Positions 57,201 through 64,000 of a stretch of DNA of 64,000 bases are shown in pieces. The number at the start of each line of letters is the position of its first letter. The stretch's first letter is position 1. The position numbers and the translations under genes are program-made. Origin of the DNA: Undaria pinnatifida (Eukaryota > Sar > Phaeophyceae > Laminariales > Alariaceae). The notes beneath the pieces were generated by a model. That model searched no databases. It was not told where the DNA came from and worked only from the letters and a program-made list of their open reading frames with translations. The stretch covers positions 1,391,001 through 1,455,000 of the forward strand of contig JABAKD010000025.1 in NCBI GenBank assembly GCA_012845835.1. Reading direction: 5' to 3'.

Positions 57201-60200
57201 CATGTTCTATATTCCCGGTTATTATATATTGTTCCTGGAACAACATGTACTCACTCGTATACCACCATCACATGTATGATAATGTTTTGTGGTACGTGTG
57301 AGTGCAGGGCAGCAACAAGTTAACAACTTGCAGGACGGCGCGAATACCATGCCACATCCAATGGCAAGAATCTCGATTTGACGTGTACCAAGAGAGATCG
57401 ATCAACACCCACGACATACTTAGTTTTATGACCCGCCTTATGCTTTTGCGTAGCCGCCCAGCCGTACCGATAAATTCGAACGGGTTGTCTTGAGTGGTTG
57501 TTTCATAATATTTTCCATGGCCTTTTTGAGTCTGGCCAAGGGAGGGCGGCCAATACGCACGATAACTTGAGCTTTATCAACCGCCCTCTACTTGTAGCAT
57601 ATGGCGCAGCACGAACAGAACCGTACCTCCTGAGCTAGCGCTAGTTTAGTTCTACTTTTAGCATCTTATTGTGGTGTATGCTTCGGAAATCGAATATCTC
57701 TCACATGACTTCTCAACCAAGCTGGGGCCTCTGGTGAATATTTCATACAGTAGATGTCCCACTATAGTGCCGGTTGCCCGCTGTTGTTCCTGGAAAATTG
57801 GTTGGCTCAGATGGGAACAACAAGCAGTAATGCCAGTGAATGCGCATGGTAGTAGTAACCAAGACCTCGTATTTTGTATGAGCTGCAGATTCTTAATGTG
57901 ACACCACCCTTGATCAATCTTGATCATAGGCTATTACATAGGATTTAGTATAGCGCTCGACGCTGAGCACGATTTCCTTGTCCAACTTGCCCACGTAGCG
58001 TCCGCCCAAAAAGTGAGGCTTGCTTTGTTATTGTTAGTTTATTGGAGAACTTGGCAAATAAATGCTGAACATTCCAACTTTGCCATTTTTTGTGTTCTGA
58101 TTGCGGTCGGTTACTGCATGTTGTGGTACGGTGTTGCTGCATGCTCTGCAGGTGTTGGGGTGGGATGCGAAAGGCACGATCGTATTCAACGAAGTTCTTT
58201 GCGAAGCGAACTGGGCGAAACTTAACGGCGGGTGCTACTATGGTATGGGCTCAGCCTTCTTCAACAACGGAACGAAATTCCGAGGCAACGAGGCCAACAA
58301 CGGGGCCGGCATATGTGAGCGCAACATGTGTAAATTGGTTGCCCCTGGTTTGGGCGTCATTTCAACCACCGGCATGTTTTTTTCAGGGCAATTTGGGAAA
58401 TAAAAACCGGGACATCGCCGCTATCAATTCGGTTGTAGTCCACCTAGCACGGTGATCCACCAACGAGCTACAGCCCCCATCCCTGACCCGATCTCCCACG
58501 GCATACCTATACTAACGCCGGGGCACATAAACTGTCGGCCCTAGCGCCGTGTGCTTTACGCGAGCTTCGTTGCCCAATCTAAAGCAACACGATGTTGTCT
58601 GTGCATTCCTGGTCCCGACGTCTTATAACCACAAATGAATAGATGCTGAGGAAGGAAGTAAGGTGACCGTCACTGGGGGTTACTTCTCGGGCCGATCGAA
58701 CGAAAGAGGCGGGTTCCTGTATGCTGCGGACGAAACTCGTGTACACATCACCGGGGGGTTGATCGAAGGAAACTTCGCGGGAAAGAGAGGTGGTGCGGTA
58801 AGTGCTCCGACGGTTTGGCGGCTATTGTTCGGTACTACAGCAGACTACTGTTTACGGTCCGGCGTTCGTTCGTGGCTTGTTAGTGTTGGAGGTTTGGTGC
58901 ACCGGTATGTTGGCATTTACTTCGTATACATATATATATATATATATTCCTCGATAAATATGCCATTTGTCTACGTGTTACCTGTGTCTGTTACACAATA
59001 CCGACGCTCCCAGTGCTGCGAGTGTTATAGTGCAGTGTTAGTGTAGTGTTATAGGTAACTTGGGTCGTTGTGGCGAGTGCGAACCCCCTGAGGGATAATT
59101 TCTCTTTACAAGTATAGGATACAAGATCGCATGCAGCGCCCACGTAGTATTTGCGCATATATCATACTCGTACATGAATGTGTATGTATAACTCAACGCG
59201 CGTCTACAATTGAGGAAAAGGCTGAGCCTCTATGGTGATTTAGGAAAAGGCTGAGGCCGTATGGTGTTTCAGGTGACGACAGGCGTGCACCGCAATCGCA
59301 GGGGTCGGCGCCGGGGGGGGAGGGGGCTGCTACGTAACGGCTAAACTAGTATCGAGACGAGAATGGGGAAAGGAGAAAAGCGCAAAGGCAGTCGATGCAA
59401 CGGGAAAACAAAAACGCCTTTTGTGAACGTTCACCGCGCTCACGGTGACGAATTATGACGGACACTATTTATTCAAATTGATGTGCTCATCACTATGCAA
59501 TGCGTAACTAAGAGCGGTTTGACCCATTTCCAACTAATGTAATTTCCCTAGCCGAGCTCCAATTGTTTTTCTTCCATGTCGGGACATGGGTGCTAAAAGG
59601 GTTCATGTAAAACGTTTAGATAACATACCTTAGGAATACAGCGCGATACTCTGCCTGTTCAATGTGAAGACACGCGACACGACGAAACCAAGTCGTCCTC
59701 TGCACACTTTCCTCCAGTACACCCAGTATCTCTTGGTTCACAAGAGCAATTAAGTACCCTCGTAGCCCGATCTCACGATAATCGTTTCCGCGTCACATAC
59801 ATGAGGTTCTGCATATTACATTTCGAACAGGGTTTTCGTACAATAGCATCTCCCTTGTCAGAAGATAAGATTGTGTATTAACATACATGCGTGGGTATTT
59901 GGCGATTGTGACCTAACTTGTTATTGTTAAATTGATCCGTGCGCAGGGTTAGCGTCGCCAGCCCATAGATCAATGGATCAATGTCATGTGTTTCTTCGCG
60001 CCGTCAGGTAGTGTTCCCTATTCACACCTTCCCTCACAACTTCCAGTTATAATAACGGCGAGAGATGCCCGAGATGGGTTGTGGTGCCTGCTGGCCTGTG
60101 ACGGTGTGCAGACAACATGTCTTACCCCCTGGCGTATTCTAGCGTATCACAACGAATGGCGGAGCTGCTATTCCTACGATAATTTAGACATTTGGTTTTT

Positions 60201-63200
60201 GTGGCAAAGGTCTGTTTGCGAGACATGGTGCTTCGAACACAAGTAGTAAACATGAAATCACATCACGAAGGGTGATCTTGGCCAGTCTTTCGCCTGAGTC
60301 ACTACTGTCTTCCGTGACAGGTGTACCTATATCATAGGCACGTGATCCACACACATTGCAGATTTTTCAAGCATCTACACATGCTCGTAACTATTTTGTG
60401 TCTATTTTCTTATTTTATCTTATTTAAACGCCTCTCGCCCGGCTTCCCCTGCTTCCTCCCTCGCGAAACGAAAAAGCTCTATATCAACGGTGGAGCGGCA
60501 TCAGAAATTGTCATCGAGGGAGGGACTTTCAGTGGAAACGAAGCCCTGGAATCGGGAGGCGCGATCGCAGTGTGGGGATCTCCCGGACTGGTTACGATCA
60601 CCGGCGGGACGTTTGAACACAACAAAGCTATGTGAGGCTCGTATATGTCATTTGCCTCCCACCGATACCATATATGTTACATCGTGACACTATTATTAGT
60701 TGCCGTTCCTTGCTCCTTCGCTGTTCGGTTGGGCTGCAACCGCGGAATAATGGAGGCCGCATATACCTGGTATAGTATTTTAACCATGAACAACAAACGC
60801 TTGATCGTATTGTATGATCGTGTACAGTATTTCATAACTATAAAAACGCAAAACGACTACGGTAGCGTGACAGATCCCAACCAACGGCACAGGGGTCATT
60901 TGCGCATGCTTTATTAATTGTTTCGTTGTCAAGTACTGCTCCTGGTTGTCCCCGTGGGGGGCATCTTACTGACATTTTTACAACGTAGTCTCAACAAATA
61001 GTATCTCAACATTATGCATATACAATACTAACTCCCGATAACAACCATGGGTAAACTGGTTTGGAAAATTGGGAAAAGTGTCTCCTTAGGCAGTGTGCGA
61101 TATTGTGAAAATTGAAAATAAACTCCAGCTGTGAGATCGAATATTTTGTCGAAACTCATATTCGCAAGCTGTGTGTGATACTCCGATCGCGCGTATTACG
61201 GGTTGTGTGTCCTCATCAAGGATGTAGGTGAAACTCATATTTGCAATCTGTGTGTGATACTCCGATCGCGCGTAGTACCGGATGTGTGTCCTCATTAAGG
61301 ATATTGGTCGGCGACCCCCTTGCAACTACAGTTATATGTGATATTTCTTGGGGTGGTATAGAGTAGTCAGCGTATCGCAGAGAATGTAGGGCATCGCAAA
61401 ACGGACGACACGCATTGCAGGTGGGGGAACGATGGCAGTTGTCCCACATAGTTCGTGCTACGAAACGTCCAGGAAGCTTCGCCGGGGCACACGCACGAAG
61501 CTGCTGTACGTAAGAGCTTGGGAAAACCGAGGAATCTGTGCTTGAAAGCGTGACAGAAGCTTGGCTCGGCGCCGCAGGCGCGTGCGATCCACTTCGACGG
61601 CCTTCACTTGTAGAAGGATCCTGTACTTCCTGCGCGATGGTCTCGTTTGTTGTGGTGCTAGCGCACCTCCGTTTCTCGGTGATCATGCCTTGCGTAAGCC
61701 GCTGTCTGTTTTGAGTTGAAGAGGTACCCACCAGAAATGGAAATTAGTGGGGAAATTTGTAGTTGTCCAGGATAGCGCATTAACCGCCAAGGACAGTGGT
61801 GGCATTGAACGTACTCGCAGCGAAAACGAGGCCAGCAGTTACAATCGGAGCACTACAATCGGAGCTGTGATCGAGCTAAATTCTAGGCACATTTGCCACC
61901 CCCTGCGGTATATGTTGTTGAGCCACACTAAACCTTATTCTACGACAAGTGTCACTTCGCCCTCACAGTTGTGTACCCGGCTTCGCAACGTCCACTCCCC
62001 CCCCCCCCCCCCCCCCACTCCCCCACTCCACCCCCGCCAGATTCTACGGCGGCTTCGCTTTCCTCGAGATTAAATCCAGTCTCGTGTGCGCCGGGGCCAC
62101 CATTAGAGGAAACTATGCCGGCGACCAGGGCGGGGGTATCTATTCCCGGGAAGGCACATGGGTAAATTCCAGCTGCGACTTGATATCTAACGAAGCGCCT
62201 CAAGGAGCGGCAGTGTACCTGACAAATGTCATGAGCTCCACCTTTCAAGACCACAACGTCACCGACAACCTCGCCTCGGGTGGGAGCGTGGTTTACGTGG
62301 CTGCGAGCTCCGTCGTTGCTAGAAGGGTGACGTTCGAGTCGAGTGTCGGCCTCCAAGATTATTCCTTCAACCGAGCGGTACAACTGGACGCCAACACCAC
62401 GCTCGACGCGGAGAATTGCGTGTTCGATGGCTGGCTGGGGGACGCCGTTGTTCTTAACCTAAACCCTTCGAATGGATCACTCATCCTCGACAGCTGCGAC
62501 TTTAGTGGGAGCTCCGCTGTCTTGGCGGTTGTCTCGCCAAACTCGGATGCCGAGATCCGTAATGCCGTGGTCAGCAGTGGTTCATTCGATCATGCCGTCG
62601 CCGCTACCGTCAACACCTCGCTCACGCTGGTGGACCGCGCTTTGAATTGCAACAGCACCAACGCGTGCGGGCCAGGGGAGTGCGTTGACAGTTTTCTTGG
62701 GGTATTGTGCGAGTGCCTCGAGGGCGTTGGATGTCTGCACGGTGGCGGCGAGCTATCCCTCAGTATCAGCGCACCCCCAGCTGGTGAGACCGTCTACCCT
62801 GAAACAGTGTGGTTTGAGCTTATGGTATCAGCGGGGTCGGATGGGACGACGTACGCCATCTGGGACCTGGACTTCGACGGCGACGACCTTCATTTAGACG
62901 TGGTTCCGTCCAGCGGAGTGCTGCCTCCTGGGGGTGCTGTATTTGTTTCGGTTACCGGTACTTCTGTGACGCAGGACGTCGGCGGCAACTTGACCAGCAG
63001 GTTCGCGTTGAAGTCGGTCGACGACGCCAGCTCGGGCTCCACCTCTGTCCATAATATCGAGGTTACGTCAGCCTTCTATCTTTGCAAAGCTTACGAATAC
63101 GCCAAGCCGTCTGATGATGACGACGACGCCACCTTTACGTGCGAGCAATGTACTACCATCACCGGCGAAGAAGGGGTGGATTGCGACGCACCTGGTGCAA

Positions 63201-64000
63201 CCATGGCCTTGCTGCCAATCCAGGAAGGGTACTGGAGGTCAAGCCGGGAATCCCTGGAGATCTTCGAATGCTTGCATTCGGACGCCTGCATGGGCGCGAC
63301 GGAGGTATCTAGTTCGGACGACTACTGCGCGGAGGGATACAGAGGTCCATGTGAGTTTATATTCGGCTGAAAAGGACCTCAAGCTCGTCCATCGTTGTCT
63401 TTTCGAGCTACGTGTTTATGCAAATGTTGCGTTGTGATACCTCCAGCGCAGGATTGGTAATGCTGCAGGCGGGGATGGACATGTTTCGCGTAGATGGCGA
63501 ATTATGTTGTTTGCTTCCAGATCGACACAGCTCCATGTTTAAACGCTTGGTGTGTGGTCTCCGAGTCTGTCGGCATGGGCCTCTTGGCTTGCACGCGCTG
63601 CTTTTCGCATGCCCGAAGGTAGCGGCTGCCGTTGTACATGTCGCACACTGACCCCGCTCTGCTTACATCCTCCACAATCGCAAACGCCATTGATATTCTG
63701 TCAGATTGCGCAGTGTGCACCGATGGCTACGGAAAAGGCGTTAGCAACACCTGTCACGCCTGCGACGACACCACGGCTCACGTGCTGATTGCAATGGGCA
63801 CGTTGTTCTCCCTGGTGGCGCTTTTGTTTCTGCTCCTCGCTGTAGTGTTTCTCATCGGAGGGCTCGACGCCATCGATGTCTTCCGCCAGTCCGTCAGCAA
63901 AAAAATTGCATTCGGGAGCAACCCGTCCGCCTCGGGGATCCATGCACCCAAGTTCAGCTCATCGGAGGGACGCCACGACTCTGCATCACGCACCGGCTCG
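35001..64000 (+). CDS. Secreted beta-helix repeat transmembrane protein (six exons, 3' end outside window)
   Basis: Exons 35001-36035, 58152-58314, 58643-58797, 60477-60631, 62041-63350 and 63705-64000+ join in phase 0, 1, 0, 2, 1 and give about 1,038 residues without a stop. An N-terminal hydrophobic stretch (TTLSVVLLGSAGYF) after a basic start is a likely signal peptide. Residues about 110-640 are repeats of the form GGAV..(8-12)..hTItGGxFxxNxA, typical of right-handed parallel beta-helix (pectin-lyase-fold/Pmp-like) proteins. A Cys-rich EGF-like part follows (CNSTNACGPGECVD, CECLEGVGCLHGG). Then come a beta-rich segment, a cysteine module with LLPIQEGYWRSS and GYRGPYCAVCTDGYGKG, and a transmembrane helix (LIAMGTLFSLVALLFLLLAV). 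Families with this plan are large in brown algae and other stramenopiles; I infer a cell-surface or adhesive role. Intron 1 is about 22.1 kb. Confidence 0.82.
36478..36565 (+). mobile_element. LINE-K 3' end, 5'-truncated
   Basis: GGTATTCCTCAGCTCCAGAG, hairpin CTCCAGAGTGACTGGAG, CCACGGACTTGATTATGCGA, then (AAC)n. The AAC tail is the insertion site of the MITE that follows. Confidence 0.7.
36566..37371. mobile_element. MITE with AGGCC ends, 806 bp
   Basis: Inverted ends AGGCCATTTGTTACACGGTC and, reversed, AGGCCATTTCTCACACAGTC, similar over about 55 bp. AAC flanks both sides (36563-36565, 37372-37374), a 3-bp duplication as in PIF/Harbinger elements. Subterminal regions are full of TTTTTCGACTGG and CCAGTCGAAAAA in both orientations (37160-37290). 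Confidence 0.7.
36681..37075 (-). pseudogene. Gene fragment carried in the MITE, plastid-targeting-like
   Basis: A minus frame reads ALTVACLSLLLFLAAGQRGA, then FLAPRASVYHTTAAERGID, ILPLTATPAEALAALG, a TGA, and in the same frame VQLHERSLRQLSAEPKAT and LVEREHALLTENARITERP. A hydrophobic signal followed by G-A-F-L-A-P resembles the ASAFAP-type junction of stramenopile plastid bipartite presequences (Phe at +1). The only nearby ATG (MVSHRSII) is one frame off. I read it as a captured, broken host gene segment. A chance hydrophobic frame remains possible. Confidence 0.3.
37375..38499. other. Intron DNA, mostly unassigned
   Basis: 37868-37928 is a LINE-K 3' end (GTGTGACAACGGACTCTAGA, GAGTTAATGTGAGAC, AACAACG). 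38318-38361 can form a stem between GTACCTGGTAATAC and the ACATACCAGGTACC half. Nothing else is recognised. Confidence 0.4.
38500..38545 (+). mobile_element. LINE-K 3' end, strongly truncated
   Basis: CTTGATTATGCGAGGTAATG followed by TGAGAAC and six AAC units. Confidence 0.6.
38975..39160 (+). mobile_element. SINE-A body, head missing
   Basis: GACGCGAGTCGACGAGAGGA, CGTATCGTAGTGGGGAGAGG, TGACCCCGGATCTGAGTTAC and GGGAGAGAGCGAGA-like blocks match 32165-32330. Confidence 0.65.
39187..39535 (-). mobile_element. SINE-B, tRNA-headed, with (AAAT)n tail
   Basis: On the minus strand the head reads GGTCGCCCCGGTGGCGTATC, with GTGAGTTCGAGCCCCGCCG as a B box region. The body contains TTGACTTGCGGAAAGCGCGA and AACCCTATGCGCGATAAAAA, and the 3' end is CCAGAAGCTGGAAAGTAAAA then (AAAT)9 (39187-39223). 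Copies at 56007 and 56520-57210 share all parts. Peptides such as SAGLELTK over these heads are tRNA-shadow translations. Confidence 0.75.
39560..40094. other. Intron DNA, T-rich, no recognised feature
   Basis: 39620-39800 is strongly pyrimidine-rich on the plus strand, producing Phe-rich frames that are compositional. 39826-39845 repeats part of the SINE-B 3' end (GGTCTGTGGACACAGG). Confidence 0.35.
40095..40931. mobile_element. MITE with AGGCC ends, 837 bp, perfect 57-bp TIRs
   Basis: The outer 57 bp at both ends (starting AGGCCGTTTCTTATAGCATT) are identical in inverted orientation. An inner inverted block (CTTATAG..ACGGATTTTG) follows. Flanks are GTT and TTT, so a 3-bp duplication is only approximate. 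It holds (CAG)8 at 40271-40294. A minus frame with VVHHQMAATAREKAGVDVSA and LILQDYEDELEPDTEDDEMS may be a transposase or captured gene fragment. A GT/GC dinucleotide run lies at 40685-40712. Confidence 0.8.
40995..41345 (-). mobile_element. SINE-B relative, diverged
   Basis: Minus-strand head GGCGTCCCCGGTGTGGTTCA and B box GTAGGTTCGAGCTCC (near 41260-41275). The 3' end is GAGTTGAGCTGGAAATTAAA. The body is diverged from the 39-kb copy. Confidence 0.55.
41719..41890 (+). mobile_element. End of a TIR element related to 18326-19482
   Basis: After TA, GGGTGTTTGCGAAAAACTTT, CCGAAGGTGGGATTTGCGGC and CTCTCCGTTTCATTAGC parallel the left end at 18326-18490. No matching right end was found, so it is a fragment. 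Confidence 0.55.
41982..42006 (+). repeat. Interstitial telomere-type repeat
   Basis: TTAACCC, then TGACCC, TAACCC, TAACCC: four units of the CCCTAA/TTAGGG motif with one variant. Confidence 0.75.
42007..42574. other. Intron DNA with CAG and CGG triplet runs
   Basis: (CAG)5 at 42381-42396 is followed by a CGG run to about 42412. Otherwise nothing recognised. Confidence 0.4.
42575..42905 (-). mobile_element. SINE-B relative
   Basis: Shares TTTTCCAGATCAACTGGTAA, GCACAGGGTTCAGCGCTACA, TCGCCAACTCGCGCCCTTGA and, at the minus-strand head, CCCGGTGGTTCAATAACAGC with GGGTTCCAGCCC as B box. Confidence 0.55.
42906..43585. other. Intron DNA, no recognised feature
   Basis: No repeat shared with the rest of the window and no coding frame with a known motif. 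Confidence 0.35.
43590..46070 (+). mobile_element. FB composite copy, near full length (about 2.4 kb)
   Basis: Forward end at about 43604 (AATACACTCCATCCAGCTGT), forward core with G-run modules to about 45140, then reverse FB from about 45150 to 46045 (CGATCTCACGGCTGGAG), the same plan as 15735-18312. It is interrupted by R7 at 45738-45828 and by a LINE-K 3' end at 45918-45985 (CCACGGACTCTAGAATTTTG, GAGTTAATGTGAGAA, AACAACAACAATAACAAC). Removing both restores FB sequence. Confidence 0.75.
46225..46670 (+). mobile_element. FB end, truncated by LINE-K
   Basis: ATACACTCCACCTGTGAGAT, TGCTCCGATCGCGCGTATTA and GTCAACAGGGTGATGTTAGT lead to G-runs, then the FB breaks off at GTGGGTGAAAAC where LINE-K begins. 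A foreign stretch, AAGAATACGTTGTTTTTTTA to TACGTATACG, is inserted near 46340-46387. Confidence 0.75.
46675..47535 (+). mobile_element. LINE-K copy, long, forward
   Basis: Begins with the peptide-coding part (TFMRKWHAAEKCKAAGRHAK, AAAAISTVGIA), then a G-rich tract, TCTGGACATCGTCCTGAAGC, a pyrimidine tract (47038-47170), and the conserved 3' end: hairpin CTCCAGAGTTACTGGAG, GACCACGAACTTGATTATGT and AGAGCAACAACA. Confidence 0.65.
47675..48200 (-). mobile_element. LINE-K copy, reverse
   Basis: TTGTTGTTCTCACATCAACT, GTCCGTGGTCACAGGACAGG, CTCCGGTCACCCTGGAG and GGTGGTACACGCATA lead to a purine tract at 48049-48194. It faces the copy at 46675-47535 tail to tail across about 140 bp. Confidence 0.65.
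48201..48825. other. Intron DNA, no recognised feature
   Basis: Open frames on both strands (48397-48681 plus, 48497-48877 minus) overlap and show no motif; the latter enters FB sequence. Confidence 0.35.
48830..52320 (-). mobile_element. FB block, reverse, several copies
   Basis: 48830-49560 has three tandem outer-arm modules of about 170-200 bp (each with GACATTGCATGACCACATCA and CCCCACATCGGCACGGTAAA). 49560-51030 is the reverse of the 15735-17165 core and end. 51040-52320 adds two further tandem module sets (GCCATCCATGCCGTACC twice, at about 51443 and 51832) and ends with CGATCTCATAGCTGGAGTAT. C-runs of 15-26 occur at 49800 and 51150. Confidence 0.78.
52321..53106. other. Intron DNA, no recognised feature
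   Basis: No shared repeat or coding motif found. Confidence 0.35.
53107..53480 (+). repeat. Perfect 187-bp tandem duplication
   Basis: Units 53107-53293 and 53294-53480 begin GCCCGCCCCAAGTAATGCGC and read identically throughout. The duplication is either very recent or an assembly artefact. Confidence 0.9.
53874..54558 (+). pseudogene. Unknown coding block A, frame-broken
   Basis: From the ATG at 53874 one frame reads MLFVLITAAATKFLPLSTIA, NRRNLLIYAGFTIDGQRVYI and FDANRRAAEVLHAMRNKNAG to a stop at 54146. From 54124 the +1 frame takes over without an ATG: YNTADELSLYSPEEPIESRK, NEFYDSIKKDRDDNDTVSN and RGYIQIPSRYDG, then low-complexity sequence to a TAG at 54558. The hydrophobic start followed by a charged, non-repetitive chain looks like protein, not repeat shadow. 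I do not recognise it. The block is unlike the surrounding intron and could be a captured host or viral gene. Confidence 0.35.
54320..54670. repeat. Degenerate 28-32-bp tandem repeat
   Basis: Variants of CCCCCTTGCCNCAAGATGGG with short spacers recur about ten times. They give Gly/Pro/Cys-rich frames on both strands that should not be read as domains. Confidence 0.6.
54660..55187 (+). pseudogene. Unknown coding block B with a transmembrane segment
   Basis: One frame reads SENTVELTIFSTTWLMHTVY, a TAA at 54732-54734, then LLYTQWSFRFTGSG, YTSFEEFEEYVNHAVEKGIT, YPPKTSDQRWANED, and a membrane helix (VTIVVVLTMIVFVIVIVVAF) before the stop at 55187. A single nonsense codon interrupts an otherwise continuous frame. 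The family is unknown. Its closeness to block A suggests both came from one insertion. Confidence 0.35.
55386..55514 (+). pseudogene. Short coding remnant C (42 codons)
   Basis: ATG at 55386: MFPFAPTALCMRNLVDTGKD, then WTKGMTDAGGDKVGTFWRK to TAG. It is in the same frame as block B and has a non-repetitive, protein-like composition. No family recognised. Confidence 0.25.
55515..56006. other. Intron DNA, no recognised feature
   Basis: An 83-codon frame (55493-55744) with a hydrophobic stretch NAFFFCGIYIFIGLL lies here. It cannot be assigned and may belong to the block at 53.87-55.5 kb. Confidence 0.3.
56007..56335 (-). mobile_element. SINE-B copy
   Basis: Minus-strand head GGTCGCCGCGGTGGCGTATC, B box GTGAGTTCGAGCCCCGCCG (56235-56255), and the same body and 3' end as the copy at 39187-39535. 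Confidence 0.75.
56520..57210 (-). mobile_element. SINE-B copy, split by the TRIM-like element
   Basis: 57205-56945 is head and body, and 56566-56520 is the 3' end (CACGGCTTGTCCAGAAGCTG, GGAAAGTAAAAAATGTGACA). The interval between is foreign, so the SINE is older than the insertion. Confidence 0.7.
56567..56930 (+). mobile_element. TRIM-like mini LTR element, about 0.36 kb
   Basis: Terminal direct repeats of about 76 bp: TGTACAAGGCTTAGTTTGGG to CCCTACTAATCA (56567-56642) and TGTTATAAAGCTTAGTTTTG to CCCCACTAATA (56853-56930), roughly three-quarters identical. A TGGCGTCGACGG candidate primer site lies one base after the first. A polypurine tract AGGGGGGGGAG (56842-56852) lies directly before the second. 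No protein. The interior has a B-box-like GGGTTCAAGTCCC with a perfect 5-bp T-arm stem. The minus-strand frame with VGLEPTTLKT is a tRNA-type shadow. Confidence 0.6.
57211..58151. other. 3' end of intron 1, no recognised feature
   Basis: No shared repeat. It ends in the acceptor TGCTCTGCAG at 58151. Confidence 0.4.
58152..58314 (+). CDS. Exon 2: beta-helix repeats
   Basis: 163 bp, phase 0 to 1, ending before GTGAGC. It reads GWDAKGTIVFNEVLCEANWA and GSAFFNNGTKFRGNEANNGA, continuing the repeat of exon 1. Confidence 0.8.
58643..58797 (+). CDS. Exon 3: beta-helix repeats
   Basis: 155 bp, phase 1 to 0, acceptor GAATAG, donor GTAAGT. It reads AEEGSKVTVTGGYFSGRSNE and TRVHITGGLIEGNFAGKRGG. The split codon with exon 2 encodes Tyr, as in other GGGIY repeat ends. 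Confidence 0.8.
58798..60476 (+). other. Intron 3, 1.68 kb
   Basis: Donor GTAAGT; acceptor AAAAAG after a pyrimidine-rich stretch. It contains an (AT)n run at 58927-58948 and a 20-bp-scale duplication GGAAAAGGCTGAG at 59215-59255. No gene seen. Confidence 0.55.
60477..60631 (+). CDS. Exon 4: beta-helix repeats
   Basis: 155 bp, phase 0 to 2, donor GTGAGG. It reads LYINGGAASEIVIEGGTFSG, NEALESGGAIAVWG and VTITGGTFEHNKA. Same length as exon 3, so single-repeat exons may have duplicated. Confidence 0.78.
61105..61345 (+). mobile_element. Two tandem FB end fragments
   Basis: AATAAACTCCAGCTGTGAGA at about 61116 with TGATACTCCGATCGCGCGTA, then a second copy of GAAACTCATATTTGCAATCT and ACTCCGATCGCGCGTAG from 61230, breaking off after GGTCGGCGACCCCCTTGCAA. 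Confidence 0.75.
61346..61731 (-). other. Unassigned minus-strand open frame in intron 4
   Basis: From an ATG at 61731 a frame reads MGTSSTQNRQRLTQGMITEK, SSTDSSVFPSSYVQQLRACA and FVARTMWDNCHRSPTCNACR before entering FB sequence. Composition is protein-like and has a C-x5-C-x2-C cluster, but no family is recognised. Confidence 0.25.
62041..63350 (+). CDS. Exon 5: last beta-helix repeats, EGF-like and Cys-rich part
   Basis: 1310 bp, phase 2 to 1, donor GTGAGT. It contains GATIRGNYAGDQGGGIYSRE, an EGF-like CNSTNACGPGECVD to CECLEGVGC, an acidic linker (PSDDDDDATFTCEQC) and LLPIQEGYWRSSRESLEIFE followed by CLHSDACMG. Confidence 0.88.
63705..64000 (+). CDS. Exon 6 (partial): Cys module end and transmembrane helix
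   Basis: Acceptor TATTCTGTCAG; the split codon gives Tyr, completing GYRGPYCAVCTDGYGKG. CHACDD closes the cysteine module. One strongly hydrophobic segment follows (about 25 residues from VLIAMGTLFSLVAL), then a cytoplasmic-looking Ser-rich stretch, open to the window edge. Confidence 0.85.

Larger units (their letters stand above)
36036..58151 (+). other. Intron 1, about 22.1 kb, transposon-filled
   Basis: Donor GTGAGT at 36036 and acceptor TGCTCTGCAG ending 58151, phase 0. It contains at least five LINE-K pieces, five SINE-B copies, two AGGCC-ended MITEs, a TRIM-like element, three large FB blocks, an interstitial telomeric motif and a frame-broken coding block. I found no further beta-helix-like exon inside it. 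Other exons could have been missed. Confidence 0.7.
60632..62040 (+). other. Intron 4, 1.41 kb
   Basis: Includes two partial FB ends (61105-61345) and unassigned DNA, and ends in a long C-run (about 61998-62016) before the CAG acceptor. Confidence 0.6.

Overview
The window reads as nuclear DNA of a stramenopile, most likely a brown alga. It has GT/AG introns, an intron-rich secreted beta-helix/transmembrane gene of a type common in these algae, chromodomain Ty3/gypsy and Ty1/copia elements, tRNA-derived SINEs and a short TTAGGG-type interstitial telomeric block. There are no operons, CRISPR arrays or bacterial genes. The assignment rests on gene style and remembered protein families, not on a search.

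Layout. 1-4.85 kb: low-copy DNA with a decayed DDE-transposase tail (1009-1509) and a frame-broken retroelement polyprotein tail whose chromodomain is interrupted by a 291-bp TAC array (2512-3887). 4.86-22.1 kb: a family called FB here, made of modular, G-run-rich, long-inverted-repeat (foldback-like) DNA. It is interrupted by an 8.2-kb chromovirus (6722-14951, minus strand, GATC target duplication), a 1.16-kb TIR element (18326-19482) and a 0.95-kb pogo/Tigger-like element (19564-20509). 22.3-28.3 kb: a degenerate Ty1/copia element (TGCCT target duplication) with a 269-bp MITE inside its RNase H region. 28.7-34.3 kb: more FB, two copies of a tRNA-headed SINE (SINE-A), and a LINE-like repeat (LINE-K) whose 3' end carries a hairpin and an (AAC)n tail.

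35.0-64 kb holds one plus-strand gene that continues past the window. Six exons join in phase (35001-36035, 58152-58314, 58643-58797, 60477-60631, 62041-63350, 63705-64000+). They encode a secreted protein with a right-handed beta-helix repeat ectodomain, a Cys-rich EGF-like part and a transmembrane helix near the window end. Its first intron is about 22.1 kb and is packed with FB copies, LINE-K tails, SINE-B copies, two MITEs, a TRIM-like mini-LTR element, a perfect 187-bp tandem duplication and a frame-broken coding block of unknown origin (53.87-55.5 kb).

The only gene that looks functional is the beta-helix membrane protein. Most of the rest is layered transposon DNA, and the target-site duplications allow the order of several insertions to be read.
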